Of a stretch of DNA of 64,000 bases, positions 56,801 through 60,832 are shown piece by piece. The DNA is taken from positions 26,773,764 to 26,837,763 of the forward strand of contig OZ020248.1 of the NCBI GenBank assembly GCA_963971285.1. The letters run 5' to 3'. The notes under the pieces were generated by a model. That model saw nothing but the letters and a program-made list of their open reading frames with translations, was not told the DNA's origin and did no database searches. The stretch is from Astropecten irregularis. Its lineage: Eukaryota > Echinodermata > Asteroidea > Paxillosida > Astropectinidae. Both the position numbers and the translations under genes were made by a program. Positions within the stretch are counted from its first letter, which is position 1. Each line of letters starts with the position of its first letter.

Positions 56801-59709
56801 ACTATCAATCATAGGGCCTTTGATGCATTGCAGCCCTACTTACATGACGTAAGATATGCCCCACCCCTACAATTGGTTATCCTTTGTAACTCGAGTTATG
56901 ATCTATTGTAGGGATTTGTGAAATTGACCTCAAGTCATACAATACCGGGTACCAGTCTGTGCCATGTTTATATGATACATCACACATGACTCTTGGTTAC
57001 CAGTGTCAAACTGCTGAATCATCATAGTATGTCTTGTGTTCCTTCTTTTTTGTCTTATTTTTGATGGTACATGTATGCTTTGAATTTGAATACCCAGTCC
57101 AATATGTGACCAGCATCTGGAAATCATGTGGGAGATGTCTAGGGACCGGACTCAATTCTGAGGCACCGTTCTATTTTTGTACTATTCATAATTAGGAGAT
57201 ATAATGTTTCGTTCTGTATATTACTTGCATTATTGTAACATTGAATATTTGAGAGCAGCATATAACACAGCGTTCATCAGAATTAAACAAAATCAAATCT
57301 GTGAACAGATTCATCTGGATTGAAGATTGACAGATATTTTTGGGGAGATTCATTGTGTTAAATCCAGTGTAAAGATGGAAAATTGTACTCACTATTTAGT
57401 GACGTTTCACTAATAAGCTATCAGTTTCATCAGACTGGCGACTTATGCCACTCATTATGGTGGTTTGTTTTATTGAGCAAGACATTTTGTGCAAAGCTAT
57501 TTTGTGGTGAAATTTGAAATTTGTGATGAAATTGGCCCCTGCTCAATTCCATATACAATGTATGACTTCAGGAATGTTATATCTCAGATGTCTGATGACA
57601 TTTGCCGACTGATTGGACCACTTTGTTGTTTTTCACCAAGAATTACCCATCATGCACCCATACTCATGACTGACATGTGTTGTATTCACGACGACAGAGT
57701 GAGGAACAAATATACAACAGTTGACTCCGCCCATGGTAATCAGTGTTAAACTGTCTTCCTGGTTGTATTCCTACAGGTATGGAACATGGAGAATATGATC
57801 TGTACACAGACTTTGCTGCGGCATCAGGGCAGTGTGGCGTGCCTTGCCGTCTCTAGAGGGCGCTTGTTCTCTGGTGCGGTGGACAACACAGTCAAGGTAA
57901 GCTACTGTAGGATCTGTGGTTGATGGTGGTTGACGACACGATATACTGTCAGCCATTACTGCGGTGTCGCTGCCTGCCTTTTGTCAGGCACCAAAAGAAT
58001 TTACCTCCGCCGCACTCTATATTGCGAGGTGTACATCCCCAAAACATGGGATGTACACTCTGCAATATAGAGTGCGGACAAAAGGCAGATGAGGACACTG
58101 CAGTAATGGTGGACAGTATATCATGCCGTTGGATCGGTCTATATGCCTAGGCAAATAAACTATCTGGAATGTAAACATTCTCTCTTATAGTGTACCCAAC
58201 AAGCGATCCTTGTCTACCAGCACCATCTTCATCATTCCCTAAAAAATATCCGTAAATCTGCAAACATTTTTGTTTCGGGTTGTTTATACCAATGTTTTAC
58301 ACGCCCTTTAAATACATGTCAAAGTTTGTTGACGATTTGATATGAAGTTTGTGAACAGTCAAATAATTCATCTTTAACTACCATGGAGCTATAAATACCT
58401 AGTGTCCTTTCCAAGCGTTATCCCACCTTGTTGGGTAAGAGGATGAATTTAGGAGATAGTTGATGCATCAAGGTCAAGACAGGATGGGTAAAAATACTAA
58501 GCAGACGTCCCAGGGTGAAGGACAACGTGATGCTTGTCACCCTGACACTACCCTTGTAACAGTATACTGAACTCAACACAAACCATGTGGTACTGAGTGT
58601 GAGATTCCTACGGTTTACCCAACATCCATGTGGTTCCGATAATCGTCCTGGCAGCACTGCTCTAGAAACAACCCTTCGACTATTGTCAGTGATCCAGTTT
58701 AAGTTTCCCCAACACTTTTGGTCCTTCCATCCCCACTTTGCTTAATCGCTGACCTACATGCAATTCCTGTAAGTTTCATTCAGACAATTTGTTCCACATG
58801 CTGGGGGTTGATTCTTCTACCATTATTCCCAAAAAAAGAAAAAAAGAAAAGAGAGTCACGGCAATTTCAAGAAGAGAAAAGAAATGAAGTGCAATTCCGC
58901 CGTGTCTCTAGAGGATATTGAAAAGGATAGAAGCGCCGTGACAGTCCGACGGATAATCAGAGTAACATTTAACCGAGAGGAAACATTCATTATGGTTTGA
59001 AGCAGTCAGGGTTGATCAGAGCTTTACAAATGTTGACAATCCCACGTAGAGTGATTCACGTTCATTATGAAGCAGAATTTGTAGTAATATGAGATACCAT
59101 CCATGCTATAGAATACATCCTCACATACTTAGTAGATAAAAGTGTAGTGACCTATGTCCGTGCTTGAGTGATATGCATCCTGTGTGGGGTCGTAAAGTAG
59201 CCCCAATTTCAAACCCATTCTACCCTTTACTCTTAGAATTGGGGATATGAACCCCAATAACCAAAATCTTTGGCCCTTTCGTGAACCCATTATCAGGCCC
59301 AGGCCCTTGGGTCGATTTCATGAAGCCCTACGATCGATCGTAACTTGAGTTACGAAGGATAACCCATCGTATCCTACGTAGGGCTGCATTACGTCATAAG
59401 TCTAACGATTGATAGTAAAATTACGATGAGTCTGGTAAAATCGATCCCAGGCGCCGATTTCACAAAGCATTAAAATTGATTATTATTATAAGATCAATCC
59501 TAGTTGCTATTGCAAAATGTGATTTCACAATACAAATCACTATGGTAATACTGACAACTCATCTTAAGATTAATCTTAGTATTTGGTGAAATCTATGGCT
59601 AGTTTCTTATCCATCTTTCATAACCTGAATACACAGGAATCGGCTTTTGTTCAAGATTTTATTCGGTTTGTTTGTTTTTCTTCTTGATTTTGCCCAGGTG
59701 TGGCAGTAA
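315..59709 (+). CDS. TRAF7: E3 ubiquitin-protein ligase TRAF7 (17 exons, 5' incomplete)
   Basis: The spliced protein visible here is 593 residues: a Ser/Lys-rich N-terminal piece (1-27), RING finger (about 43-78), TRAF-type zinc finger region (about 80-200), coiled coil (about 205-305) and seven WD40 repeats (about 318-593). This order is unique to TRAF7, which ubiquitinates substrates and works with MEKK3 in stress-kinase (JNK/p38, NF-kB) signalling in animals; that role is family knowledge. From the RING to the stop, the length matches human TRAF7 almost exactly once the 14 residues of exon 7 are left out. All 16 introns are GT-AG and every join preserves frame. The start codon and about 90 N-terminal residues are upstream of the window. 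No promoter is visible. Identification is very secure; exon 1 is the least certain exon. Confidence 0.97.
1257..1428. mobile_element. MITE-like element, imperfect TIR ACAGTGAAACGTC
   Basis: The left end ACAGTGAAACGTCGCTATA and the reverse complement of the right end (ACAGTGGAACGCCACTTT) match imperfectly over about 18 bases. Non-coding, 172 bp. Confidence 0.6.
2279..2500. mobile_element. MITE, GGGGCCAATTTCAT termini (family A)
   Basis: 222 bp; ends GGGGCCAATTTCATG and GTGAAATTGGCCCC are inverted repeats, with inner GCTTAGCAC/GTGCTAAGC also inverted. A second copy with the same interior occurs at 30958-31207. Confidence 0.75.
4533..4660. repeat. Interspersed repeat (CACACTGTTTGGAACGT)
   Basis: Shares GACAGAGCACACTGTTTGGAACGT-like sequence, CCA(C/G)TTCTTCT, ACCACACACT and GCAAACCT(T)ACCTT with 29684-29816 in the same orientation. 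Type unknown. Confidence 0.6.
5530..5745. mobile_element. MITE, family B (GCTTAAGCAGCTCTATGAAA)
   Basis: Shares CATGTGATGTTTACTGCTT, AAGGAGTTTTGGC and the GCAGCTCTATGAAA-TGGGCC terminus with 37973-38214. The left end is degraded. Confidence 0.65.
6572..6708. repeat. Interspersed repeat (TTACCCAGAATGCTTT)
   Basis: Shares GGACTGTGGGTAATCTTATG, TTACCCAGAATGCTTT and AAGGTCCATG with 53013-53152. Confidence 0.6.
7591..7686 (+). CDS. TRAF7: TRAF7 exon 2 (RING finger, first half)
   Basis: 32 codons, [10 protein letters not shown] to VITQCG. Contains the first RING zinc-ligand pair (FCLLC) and the third ligand Cys of the CGH motif, plus the FKDPVIT signature shared with vertebrate TRAF7. Acceptor CCAACAG, donor GTAAGT at 7687, phase 0 on both sides. 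Confidence 0.96.
7687..9198 (+). other. Intron 2 (phase 0, 1.5 kb)
   Basis: Contains a 120-bp tandem duplication at 8556-8806. Long apparent reading frames on the minus strand around 8026-8905 run across this duplication and show no recognisable protein. The acceptor tract just before 9199 is strongly pyrimidine-rich. Confidence 0.85.
8556..8806. repeat. Tandem duplication, about 120-bp unit
   Basis: Two near-identical units starting at 8560 and 8680 (GTGGTATTTTGAA...CATAGAATGTGCCATAGGG) and the start of a third at 8794. Confidence 0.85.
9199..9238 (+). CDS. TRAF7: TRAF7 exon 3 (RING finger, second part)
   Basis: 40 nt encoding [13 protein letters not shown] plus one base. Supplies the RING histidine and the CRFC pair. 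The segment before the final CPVD is two residues longer than in human TRAF7. Acceptor GACTAG, donor GTACGT at 9239, leaves phase 1. Confidence 0.94.
9239..10464 (+). other. Intron 3 (phase 1, 1.2 kb)
   Basis: Holds a foldback at 9540-9670 related to the tandem array at 12859-13078, and G-rich runs near 10027-10040 and 10240-10260. No other gene is seen. Confidence 0.85.
9540..9670. repeat. Foldback made of two inverted repeat units
   Basis: Left arm GAGTTAGGAGGACCTGACGC and right arm GCGTCAGGCCCTCCTAACTC are inverted, separated by GATCCT-rich inner arms. The unit is the same as in the tandem array at 12859-13078. Confidence 0.75.
10465..10648 (+). CDS. TRAF7: TRAF7 exon 4 (end of RING, zinc finger region start)
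   Basis: 184 nt encoding [19 protein letters not shown] through [14 protein letters not shown] closes the RING; as in vertebrate TRAF7 the last ligand position is Asp rather than Cys. The [18 protein letters not shown] block is very strongly conserved. The following Cys/His pattern begins the zinc-binding region. Enters in phase 1, leaves in phase 2; donor GTAAGG at 10649. Confidence 0.96.
12859..13078. repeat. Tandem repeat, 57-63-bp unit, about 3.7 copies
   Basis: Units begin AACTCTAAGCTAGCCTTTGA, followed by AAGATCCTGCTAGGATCGAA and ACGTCAGGC. Successive copies differ by a few substitutions and short indels. Confidence 0.85.
14084..14234. mobile_element. MITE, family C (GGGGTCGATTTCAC)
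   Basis: Ends GGGGTCGATTTCACAAAG and GAAATCGACTCC are inverted. Interior has CGATCGATCGTTACTCGAGT, also seen at 59309. Confidence 0.75.
15834..16324. repeat. 21-bp minisatellite, about 23 copies
   Basis: Unit CATTGCCTTGGTGTCCCTGGT with substitutions, mostly T/C and A/G changes. Because 21 is a multiple of three and the unit has no stop, several frames stay open on both strands (VIALVSL and HCLGVPG forward, TKAMTRD reverse). Nothing suggests these are translated. Confidence 0.9.
17870..17945 (+). CDS. TRAF7: TRAF7 exon 5 (TRAF-type zinc finger)
   Basis: 76 nt. Encodes [16 protein letters not shown], then PDCPKILKM. Matches the vertebrate TRAF7 block with Cys...PV.CPNN..CP. Acceptor TTAAACAG, donor GTGAGT at 17946, ends in phase 0. 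Confidence 0.96.
18028..18262 (+). mobile_element. GGCTCC/GGAGCC-ended repeat, copy 1
   Basis: Begins GGGCCTTTTCGAAACCGGCTCC-like sequence, then CATTTCATGAATCCATTCTA, a core TTTTGGCTGCGG...GAAGTAGATTCTCTGG and CACAACCTATATTTTCAG, and ends with GAGCCTGAGCCTGAGCCT. The two ends are inverted hexamer arrays. Confidence 0.8.
18712..19308 (+). mobile_element. GGCTCC/GGAGCC-ended repeat, copy 2 (interrupted)
   Basis: Left end has about ten GGCTCC-like hexamers (18723-18796); the core resumes after the nested insertion at 19107 and ends GAGCCTGAGCCAGAGGCG followed by GGAAAAGGCCCC. The outer end is complementary to the GGGCCTTTTC start of copy 1. Confidence 0.8.
18798..19098. mobile_element. Non-autonomous hAT-like element, 301 bp, nested
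   Basis: Perfect 14-bp terminal inverted repeats CAGGCGCGGTTCTA/TAGAACCGCGCCTG, flanked by an exact 8-bp direct repeat CGGCTCCA (18790-18797 and 19099-19106). Eight-base duplications and CAG-type ends are typical of hAT transposons. The interior has several T/G-rich copies of TTTTTTGGGGGGGCTAGA. No transposase is encoded. Confidence 0.88.
19879..19897. repeat. T homopolymer
   Basis: Run of about 19 T, about 90 bases before exon 6. Confidence 0.9.
19985..20261 (+). CDS. TRAF7: TRAF7 exon 6 (zinc finger end, coiled coil start)
   Basis: 277 nt. The first part ([20 protein letters not shown], then [15 protein letters not shown]) completes the TRAF-type zinc finger with its Cys/His ligands. The second part ([20 protein letters not shown], then [20 protein letters not shown]) is a heptad coiled coil nearly identical in pattern to vertebrate TRAF7, where it mediates self-association. 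Ends in phase 1; donor GTGAGT at 20262. Confidence 0.97.
20448..20589. mobile_element. MITE with TIR GGGCCTGTTTGTTT
   Basis: Ends GGGCCTGTTTGTTT and AAACAAACAGACCCC are inverted repeats; 142 bp, non-coding. Confidence 0.65.
21988..22146 (+). mobile_element. Short TIR element (AGCCTGGAATTTA), copy 1
   Basis: Ends AGCCTGGAATTTA and TTAATTCCAGGCCT are inverted. The interior is the reverse complement of 37637-37800 (e.g. CATAGACATTATGATTTTCC). Confidence 0.75.
23381..23556. mobile_element. Partial copy of the 43808-44175 element
   Basis: Shares GGTAGCATACCGAAACAGAA, GGGTATAAAGATGGTAATGG and GAAATGCTGTATTTATCCAG with the fuller copy; terminal repeats are not seen. Confidence 0.65.
26672..26981. 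repeat. 13-16-bp minisatellite (CTGGGTTTCCAAA)
   Basis: About 20 degenerate units of CTGGGTTTCC with AAA or CCA spacers, interrupted by a run of 23 C at 26749-26771 followed by six G. Confidence 0.85.
29411..29452 (+). CDS. TRAF7: TRAF7 exon 7 (14-residue coiled-coil exon, possible cassette)
   Basis: 42 nt, entering and leaving in phase 1, so it can be included or skipped without changing frame. Encodes [14 protein letters not shown], exactly two heptads. Acceptor GATACAG, donor GTAAGT at 29453. Without it, exon 6 joins exon 8 to give a coiled coil of the same length as human TRAF7, so this exon is extra relative to human. Its residues resemble the first 14 of exon 8 ([14 protein letters not shown]): five of 14 are identical with no gap, including the LDE block. 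Confidence 0.85.
29684..29816. repeat. Interspersed repeat, second copy
   Basis: Second copy of the repeat at 4533-4660, same orientation, in intron 7. Confidence 0.6.
29960..30050 (+). repeat. tRNA-derived SINE-like remnant
   Basis: Carries GGGGGTAGAGGCC, then CTCTGGTTCAGATCCTGTTC with a box B-like GGTTCAGATCC, followed by CCAATCAAATTTTCTT, the same tail as at 51741-51841. Too degenerate for a working tRNA. Confidence 0.5.
30958..31207. mobile_element. MITE, family A second copy
   Basis: Same interior as 2279-2500 (GTCTTGCCCAATAAAATAAA, then TTGATATTCATGGTCAG), with more diverged ends. Lies about 70 bases upstream of exon 8. Confidence 0.7.
31276..31398 (+). CDS. TRAF7: TRAF7 exon 8 (coiled coil)
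   Basis: 123 nt, phase 1 to phase 1. Encodes [18 protein letters not shown], then [19 protein letters not shown]. The SMLN.ELS.INARLN block is the distal part of the TRAF7 coiled coil. Acceptor TTTACAG, donor GTAAGA at 31399. Confidence 0.96.
31601..31717 (-). repeat. Interspersed repeat (CTAGACCTAGCTC), inverted copy 1
   Basis: Contains AGAGCTAGGTCTAGGTCT, CCATTGGAAATACAC and AGACCTAGCCGTAGCTCT. It is the reverse complement of 42146-42263 over about 110 bases. Confidence 0.8.
33111..33425. mobile_element. 315-bp foldback element
   Basis: Arms of about 140 bp each: outer CAAGAGTTGCTTACCACACA pairs with TGTGTGGTAAGCAGCTCTTG; inner GTATTCAGGATACCACACTT has its complement at 33307-33330. The loop is near ATGCAAATGAACCCTAACCC. 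Dense in GTGGTA/TACCAC motifs. Confidence 0.85.
33528..33688 (+). mobile_element. MITE, TIR GGGAGC-TTAGATT, copy 1
   Basis: Begins GGGAGCATTAGATTTTCACG and ends CACCAATCTAAAGCACTC. Same interior as the copy at 33909 (GCCGAGTCTTTGCGCATG, GGTTTTGACGTTCAGCACGA). Confidence 0.8.
33909..34101 (+). mobile_element. MITE, TIR GGGAGCTTTAGATT, copy 2
   Basis: Ends GGGAGCTTTAGATTT and CAATCTAAAGCTCCC are exact inverted repeats of about 14 bp; 193 bp, same orientation as copy 1. Copy 1 has lost about 30 bases near its right end. Confidence 0.85.
34823..34940. mobile_element. 118-bp foldback element
   Basis: Arms GGGAGATTTTGGAGAACCGG/CCGGTTCTTCAAAGTCTCCC, continuing through TCAAGTCAACAGC and GCTGTTGACTAGA; GC-rich loop with CGCACACGC and GCGTGTGTG also paired. 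Confidence 0.85.
37495..37547 (+). CDS. TRAF7: TRAF7 exon 9 (linker, WD40 repeat 1 start)
   Basis: 53 nt encoding [17 protein letters not shown]. The sequence [16 protein letters not shown] is nearly invariant between this gene and human TRAF7. Enters phase 1, leaves phase 0; donor GTAATT at 37548. Confidence 0.97.
37637..37800 (-). mobile_element. Short TIR element, copy 2, with 11-bp flanking direct repeats
   Basis: Interior GAAAATCATAATGTCTATGG is inverted relative to copy 1. CATCAAGACAC occurs exactly at 37626-37636 and 37801-37811, consistent with a target-site duplication. Confidence 0.75.
37973..38214. mobile_element. MITE, family B second copy
   Basis: Ends GGGGCAAACTTCAAAGAGCT and AGCTCTATGAAATTGGGCC are imperfect inverted repeats; inner TTTAAGCACAAAAG and TTTTTTGTGCTTAAG also pair. 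Occupies about a third of intron 9. Confidence 0.7.
38357..38508 (+). CDS. TRAF7: TRAF7 exon 10 (WD40 repeats 1 and 2)
   Basis: 152 nt. Encodes [20 protein letters not shown], then [20 protein letters not shown] and [11 protein letters not shown]. Shows the GH...WD spacing of WD40 blades. Two residues shorter than human TRAF7 between VY and GD. Ends in phase 2; donor GTAAGA at 38509. Confidence 0.97.
38509..38896 (+). other. Intron 10 (phase 2, 388 bp)
   Basis: Short intron without recognisable repeats or coding sequence. Confidence 0.85.
38897..38936 (+). CDS. TRAF7: TRAF7 exon 11 (WD40 repeat 2)
   Basis: 40 nt encoding [13 protein letters not shown], the third and fourth strands of blade 2. 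Acceptor CTATAG, donor GTGAGT at 38937; enters phase 2, leaves phase 0. Confidence 0.95.
38937..39260 (+). other. Intron 11 (phase 0, 324 bp)
   Basis: Short intron with a T run directly before the acceptor. No other feature is seen. Confidence 0.85.
39261..39377 (+). CDS. TRAF7: TRAF7 exon 12 (WD40 repeat 3)
   Basis: 39 codons from [20 protein letters not shown] to [10 protein letters not shown]. One complete blade period: it starts at the VW of one repeat and ends at the residue before the next VW. Phase 0 at both ends; donor GTAAGA at 39378. Confidence 0.97.
41887..42035. mobile_element. Foldback MITE, family D, near-perfect palindrome
   Basis: 149 bp. Left arm GGGGCCGATTTCACTAACGC... and right arm ...GCGTTAGTGAAATCGGCCCC are complementary along most of their length, with a short central loop around TGCTACTTTGCATAGCA. 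Confidence 0.85.
42146..42263 (+). repeat. Interspersed repeat (CTAGACCTAGCTC), copy 2
   Basis: Contains AGAGCTACGGCTAGGTCT, ATTTCCAATGGAGTAAAG and AGACCTAGACCTAGCTCT; complementary to 31601-31717 across exons 9-12. Confidence 0.8.
43808..44175. mobile_element. 368-bp TIR element (TTAAAGGTACTATCATACTT)
   Basis: Left end TTAAAGGTACTATCATACTT plus TGGT; the right end reads ACCAAAGTATGATATTACCT plus TTAA. These form imperfect inverted repeats of about 24 bp. The outermost TTAA at both ends could be a piggyBac-type target site. Confidence 0.7.
44383..44552. mobile_element. MITE, family C
   Basis: Ends GGGGTCGATTTCACCAAAC and CGTGAAATCGAGTCAACCCC. The interior has GATGCATTGCAGCCCAACGT as in 56771-56931. 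A 92-codon open frame (44449-44727) overlaps it and is probably chance. Confidence 0.7.
46948..47030. mobile_element. Partial family B MITE
   Basis: Contains GATCAAGGAAGACTTTCTTG and the terminus AAGCAGCTCTATGAAATTGG-CCCC. Appears rearranged or internally deleted. Confidence 0.5.
47236..47352 (+). CDS. TRAF7: TRAF7 exon 13 (WD40 repeat 4)
   Basis: 39 codons, [20 protein letters not shown] to [23 protein letters not shown] and [11 protein letters not shown] are near-identical to vertebrate TRAF7. Phase 0 at both ends; acceptor GTTACAG, donor GTGAGT at 47353. Confidence 0.97.
47353..48832 (+). other. Intron 13 (phase 0, 1.5 kb)
   Basis: Mostly unique sequence; ends with one copy (48640-48770) of the roughly 109-bp repeat unit that is tandemly arrayed in the next intron. 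Confidence 0.85.
48640..48770 (+). repeat. Single 109-bp repeat unit upstream of exon 14
   Basis: GGTTATATGGCTTCTGACTG, GATAGTTGACTATAGGGAGG and GATAGCTCAGATGGTAGAGC, as in the downstream array, ending about 60 bases before exon 14. Confidence 0.85.
48833..48952 (+). CDS. TRAF7: TRAF7 exon 14 (WD40 repeat 5)
   Basis: 40 codons, [20 protein letters not shown] to [35 protein letters not shown] is a TRAF7 signature. Phase 0 at both ends; acceptor CACCTCAG, donor GTAAGG at 48953. Flanked on both sides by the same repeat. Confidence 0.97.
49080..50190 (+). repeat. Tandem array, 102-109-bp unit, 10 copies, SINE-derived
   Basis: The motif GGATAGCTCAGAT recurs at 49165, 49267, 49376, 49485, 49594, 49701, 49810, 49919, 50026 and 50135, giving periods of 102, 107 or 109. 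TAGCTCAGATGG fits a tRNA box A; no box B is present. Units carry linked variants (GGCTGG/GGATGG, TATGG/TATGA, TTATGGGG/TTAATGGG), so 49376-49700 is repeated with one unit fused at 49810-50130. Confidence 0.93.
50585..50717. mobile_element. MITE, family C
   Basis: Ends GGTTGATTTCACCAAAC and CTTCGTGAGGTAGACC; interior CTATCAATCGTAGGACTTGT and TGCATTGCAGCCCTATG. Confidence 0.65.
51741..51841 (+). repeat. tRNA-derived SINE-like remnant with box A and box B
   Basis: Reads AGATAATTGACTATTAGGGA, CACCTCAGTTGGTAGAGTGC, then GGTTCAAATCC at 51811-51821. Box A and B spacing is tRNA-like, but arm pairing is imperfect and there is no clear anticodon arm, so it is not an intact tRNA. Its start matches the 109-bp units at 49080-50190. 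Confidence 0.65.
53013..53152. repeat. Interspersed repeat, second copy
   Basis: Copy of 6572-6708, same orientation, ending about 150 bases before exon 15. Confidence 0.6.
53301..53432 (+). CDS. TRAF7: TRAF7 exon 15 (WD40 repeat 6)
   Basis: 44 codons, [20 protein letters not shown] to [26 protein letters not shown] and [11 protein letters not shown] match vertebrate TRAF7 almost exactly. Phase 0 at both ends; donor GTAAGT at 53433. Confidence 0.97.
53645..53842 (+). mobile_element. GGCTCC/GGAGCC-ended repeat, copy 3
   Basis: Same core as copies 1 and 2 (GCTTTTGGCAGCGG, GAAGTAGATTCTCTGGTTTG, CACAACCTATATTTTCAG); the right end has about six GAGCCT hexamers. Same orientation as copies 1 and 2. 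Confidence 0.8.
56771..56931. mobile_element. MITE, family C
   Basis: Ends GTGTCAATTTCACCAAAC and TTTGTGAAATTGACCTC; interior ATGCATTGCAGCCCTACTTA and AACTCGAGTTATGATC. Confidence 0.65.
57777..57896 (+). CDS. TRAF7: TRAF7 exon 16 (WD40 repeat 7)
   Basis: 40 codons, [20 protein letters not shown] to [10 protein letters not shown]. The [28 protein letters not shown] block is near-identical to the C-terminus of vertebrate TRAF7. Phase 0 at both ends; donor GTAAGC at 57897. Confidence 0.97.
57940..58122. repeat. 183-bp foldback next to exon 16 donor
   Basis: GATATACTGTC...CCATTACTGC on the left pairs with GCAGTAATGG...GACAGTATATC on the right; inner CCGCACTCTATATTGC pairs with GCAATATAGAGTGCGG and GTGTACATCCC with GGGATGTACAC. 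The left arm has an extra segment of about 25 bases. Confidence 0.85.
59309..59448. mobile_element. MITE, family C
   Basis: Ends GGGTCGATTTCATGAAGC and GGTAAAATCGATCCC; interior CTACGATCGATCGTAACTTG. Immediately followed by a different MITE at 59450. Confidence 0.7.
59450..59600. mobile_element. MITE with related ends, different interior
   Basis: Ends GGCGCCGATTTCACAAAG and TTTGGTGAAATCTATGGC; inner arms ATAAGATCAATCCTAG and TTAAGATTAATCTTAG pair imperfectly. Confidence 0.6.
59698..59709 (+). CDS. TRAF7: TRAF7 exon 17 (last codons and stop)
   Basis: Only VWQ and TAA are coding here; the rest of this exon is 3' UTR. VW completes the last blade, and vertebrate TRAF7 ends VWTC. Acceptor TTTTGCCCAG follows a long pyrimidine tract. 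Confidence 0.93.
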   Translation: MWQ

Positions 59710-60347
59710 GCCTGGACTCCAGCCCTTATCTGCAATCCAGCTCATCAGGACAAGAAGCTGATTGGTCTTCTAGTTGATCTGCTGCTTTGTGTGGATGTAT
59801 GGGTGACCAGGCTATGCAGACCAACTCCCACTGGAATCAAATGGAGATAAGAAGTCTTTATGAAGTAAATTTGGATTTATTTTTCTTAAGCTTCGTGATT
59901 AACTTGAGAAAAGTTAGTTTAAAGAAGACAAACACTTGGGAATACAAGATGGCCGCATATTACTGTAGAATAGTCATATTGTCTTCCCAAATTATCAGTT
60001 AATCACAGTATAATCACGCCACAAGGTACCTTTACCTAAAGCTATCTAAGGTTCTACAATTAAGAAAGCCAGTCATCTTTCAATAATACCATTTGTGTAT
60101 TGAGAGAAATTTACTTCAGGCCTAACCACGTAGCGAAACCAATTTAACCGGCAAAACAGTAAATCTTAATTGAGATGAGAAGTTTATTAAAGAAACAATA
60201 GGATGAGCAAATTGTACATTTTTATGTAATGATGTCATTTTTTGACTGACAGAATTTATAATGATACGAATAGGTATATTTTGAACTGAGTGCAAATATG
60301 CTGTTGTTGTATTTGAAAATGTGTTTTTTGAAAAAAATTTGAATAAA
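59710..60347 (+). other. TRAF7: TRAF7 3' UTR (end inferred)
   Basis: Sequence after the TAA without further conserved coding frame. The first AATAAA on this strand after the stop is at 60342-60347, so a 3' UTR of about 650 bases is suggested. Later AATAAA copies, e.g. 62451-62456, could serve as alternative ends. Confidence 0.45.
60342..60347 (+). terminator. Candidate polyadenylation signal AATAAA
   Basis: Canonical hexamer in an A/T-rich context; first one downstream of the stop codon. A GT/T-rich stretch follows within about 30 bases. Confidence 0.4.
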
Positions 60348-60722
60348 AAAAAGGAATGTATATTTGTATTTGTGTGGCATCTTACGGCGTCACATTGATA
60401 TAGGTCTGATGATGGTAATTCCACTCTGCGAGAATAAGGGTCCAATGGAGTTAAAGGTTAAAGGTCGTTGCCAAGCCATGTCAAACTTGCCCCAAAATTC
60501 TAGTAAATAGAGTAAATTGAGTCACTTAACCACAGTTAAGTGTTGTTTTGTTAGAGCATTGATCCAGTTGGTCTTATTAAAATTCAAGCAACTTCTTACT
60601 CGAAAATGTTGCAAAATATTTCCATTTATAAAAAAAAAGGTGATTTGTTCAAAAAGTTCAACTTTGTAATCACTAGTATCCAACCCATTCCTTCAGCTTC
60701 AATTTTCTCATACTTGACATCT

Positions 60723-60832
60723 GGGGCTGATTTCACTATAAACTCTTTGTGATCATCGCTAAAGCCCAAATCTGCGTAGCAATTGATTCAGGCTTAAGCA
60801 ATGATCGAAAAAGCGTTCCTGAAATTGGCCCC
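60723..60832. mobile_element. Foldback MITE, family D, diverged
   Basis: Ends GGGGCTGATTTCACTATAAA and CTGAAATTGGCCCC; interior ATCGCTAAAGCCCAAATC as at 41887-42035. Confidence 0.65.

Larger units (their letters stand above)
53433..57776 (+). other. Intron 15 (phase 0, 4.3 kb)
   Basis: Contains a copy of the GGAGCC-ended repeat at 53645-53842, a MITE at 56771-56931 and a partial MITE end near 57470-57540. No coding sequence was recognised. Confidence 0.85.
57897..59697 (+). other. Intron 16 (phase 0, 1.8 kb)
   Basis: Contains a strong foldback at 57940-58122 starting 43 bases after the donor, and two adjacent MITEs at 59309-59448 and 59450-59600, the second ending about 100 bases before the acceptor. 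Confidence 0.85.
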
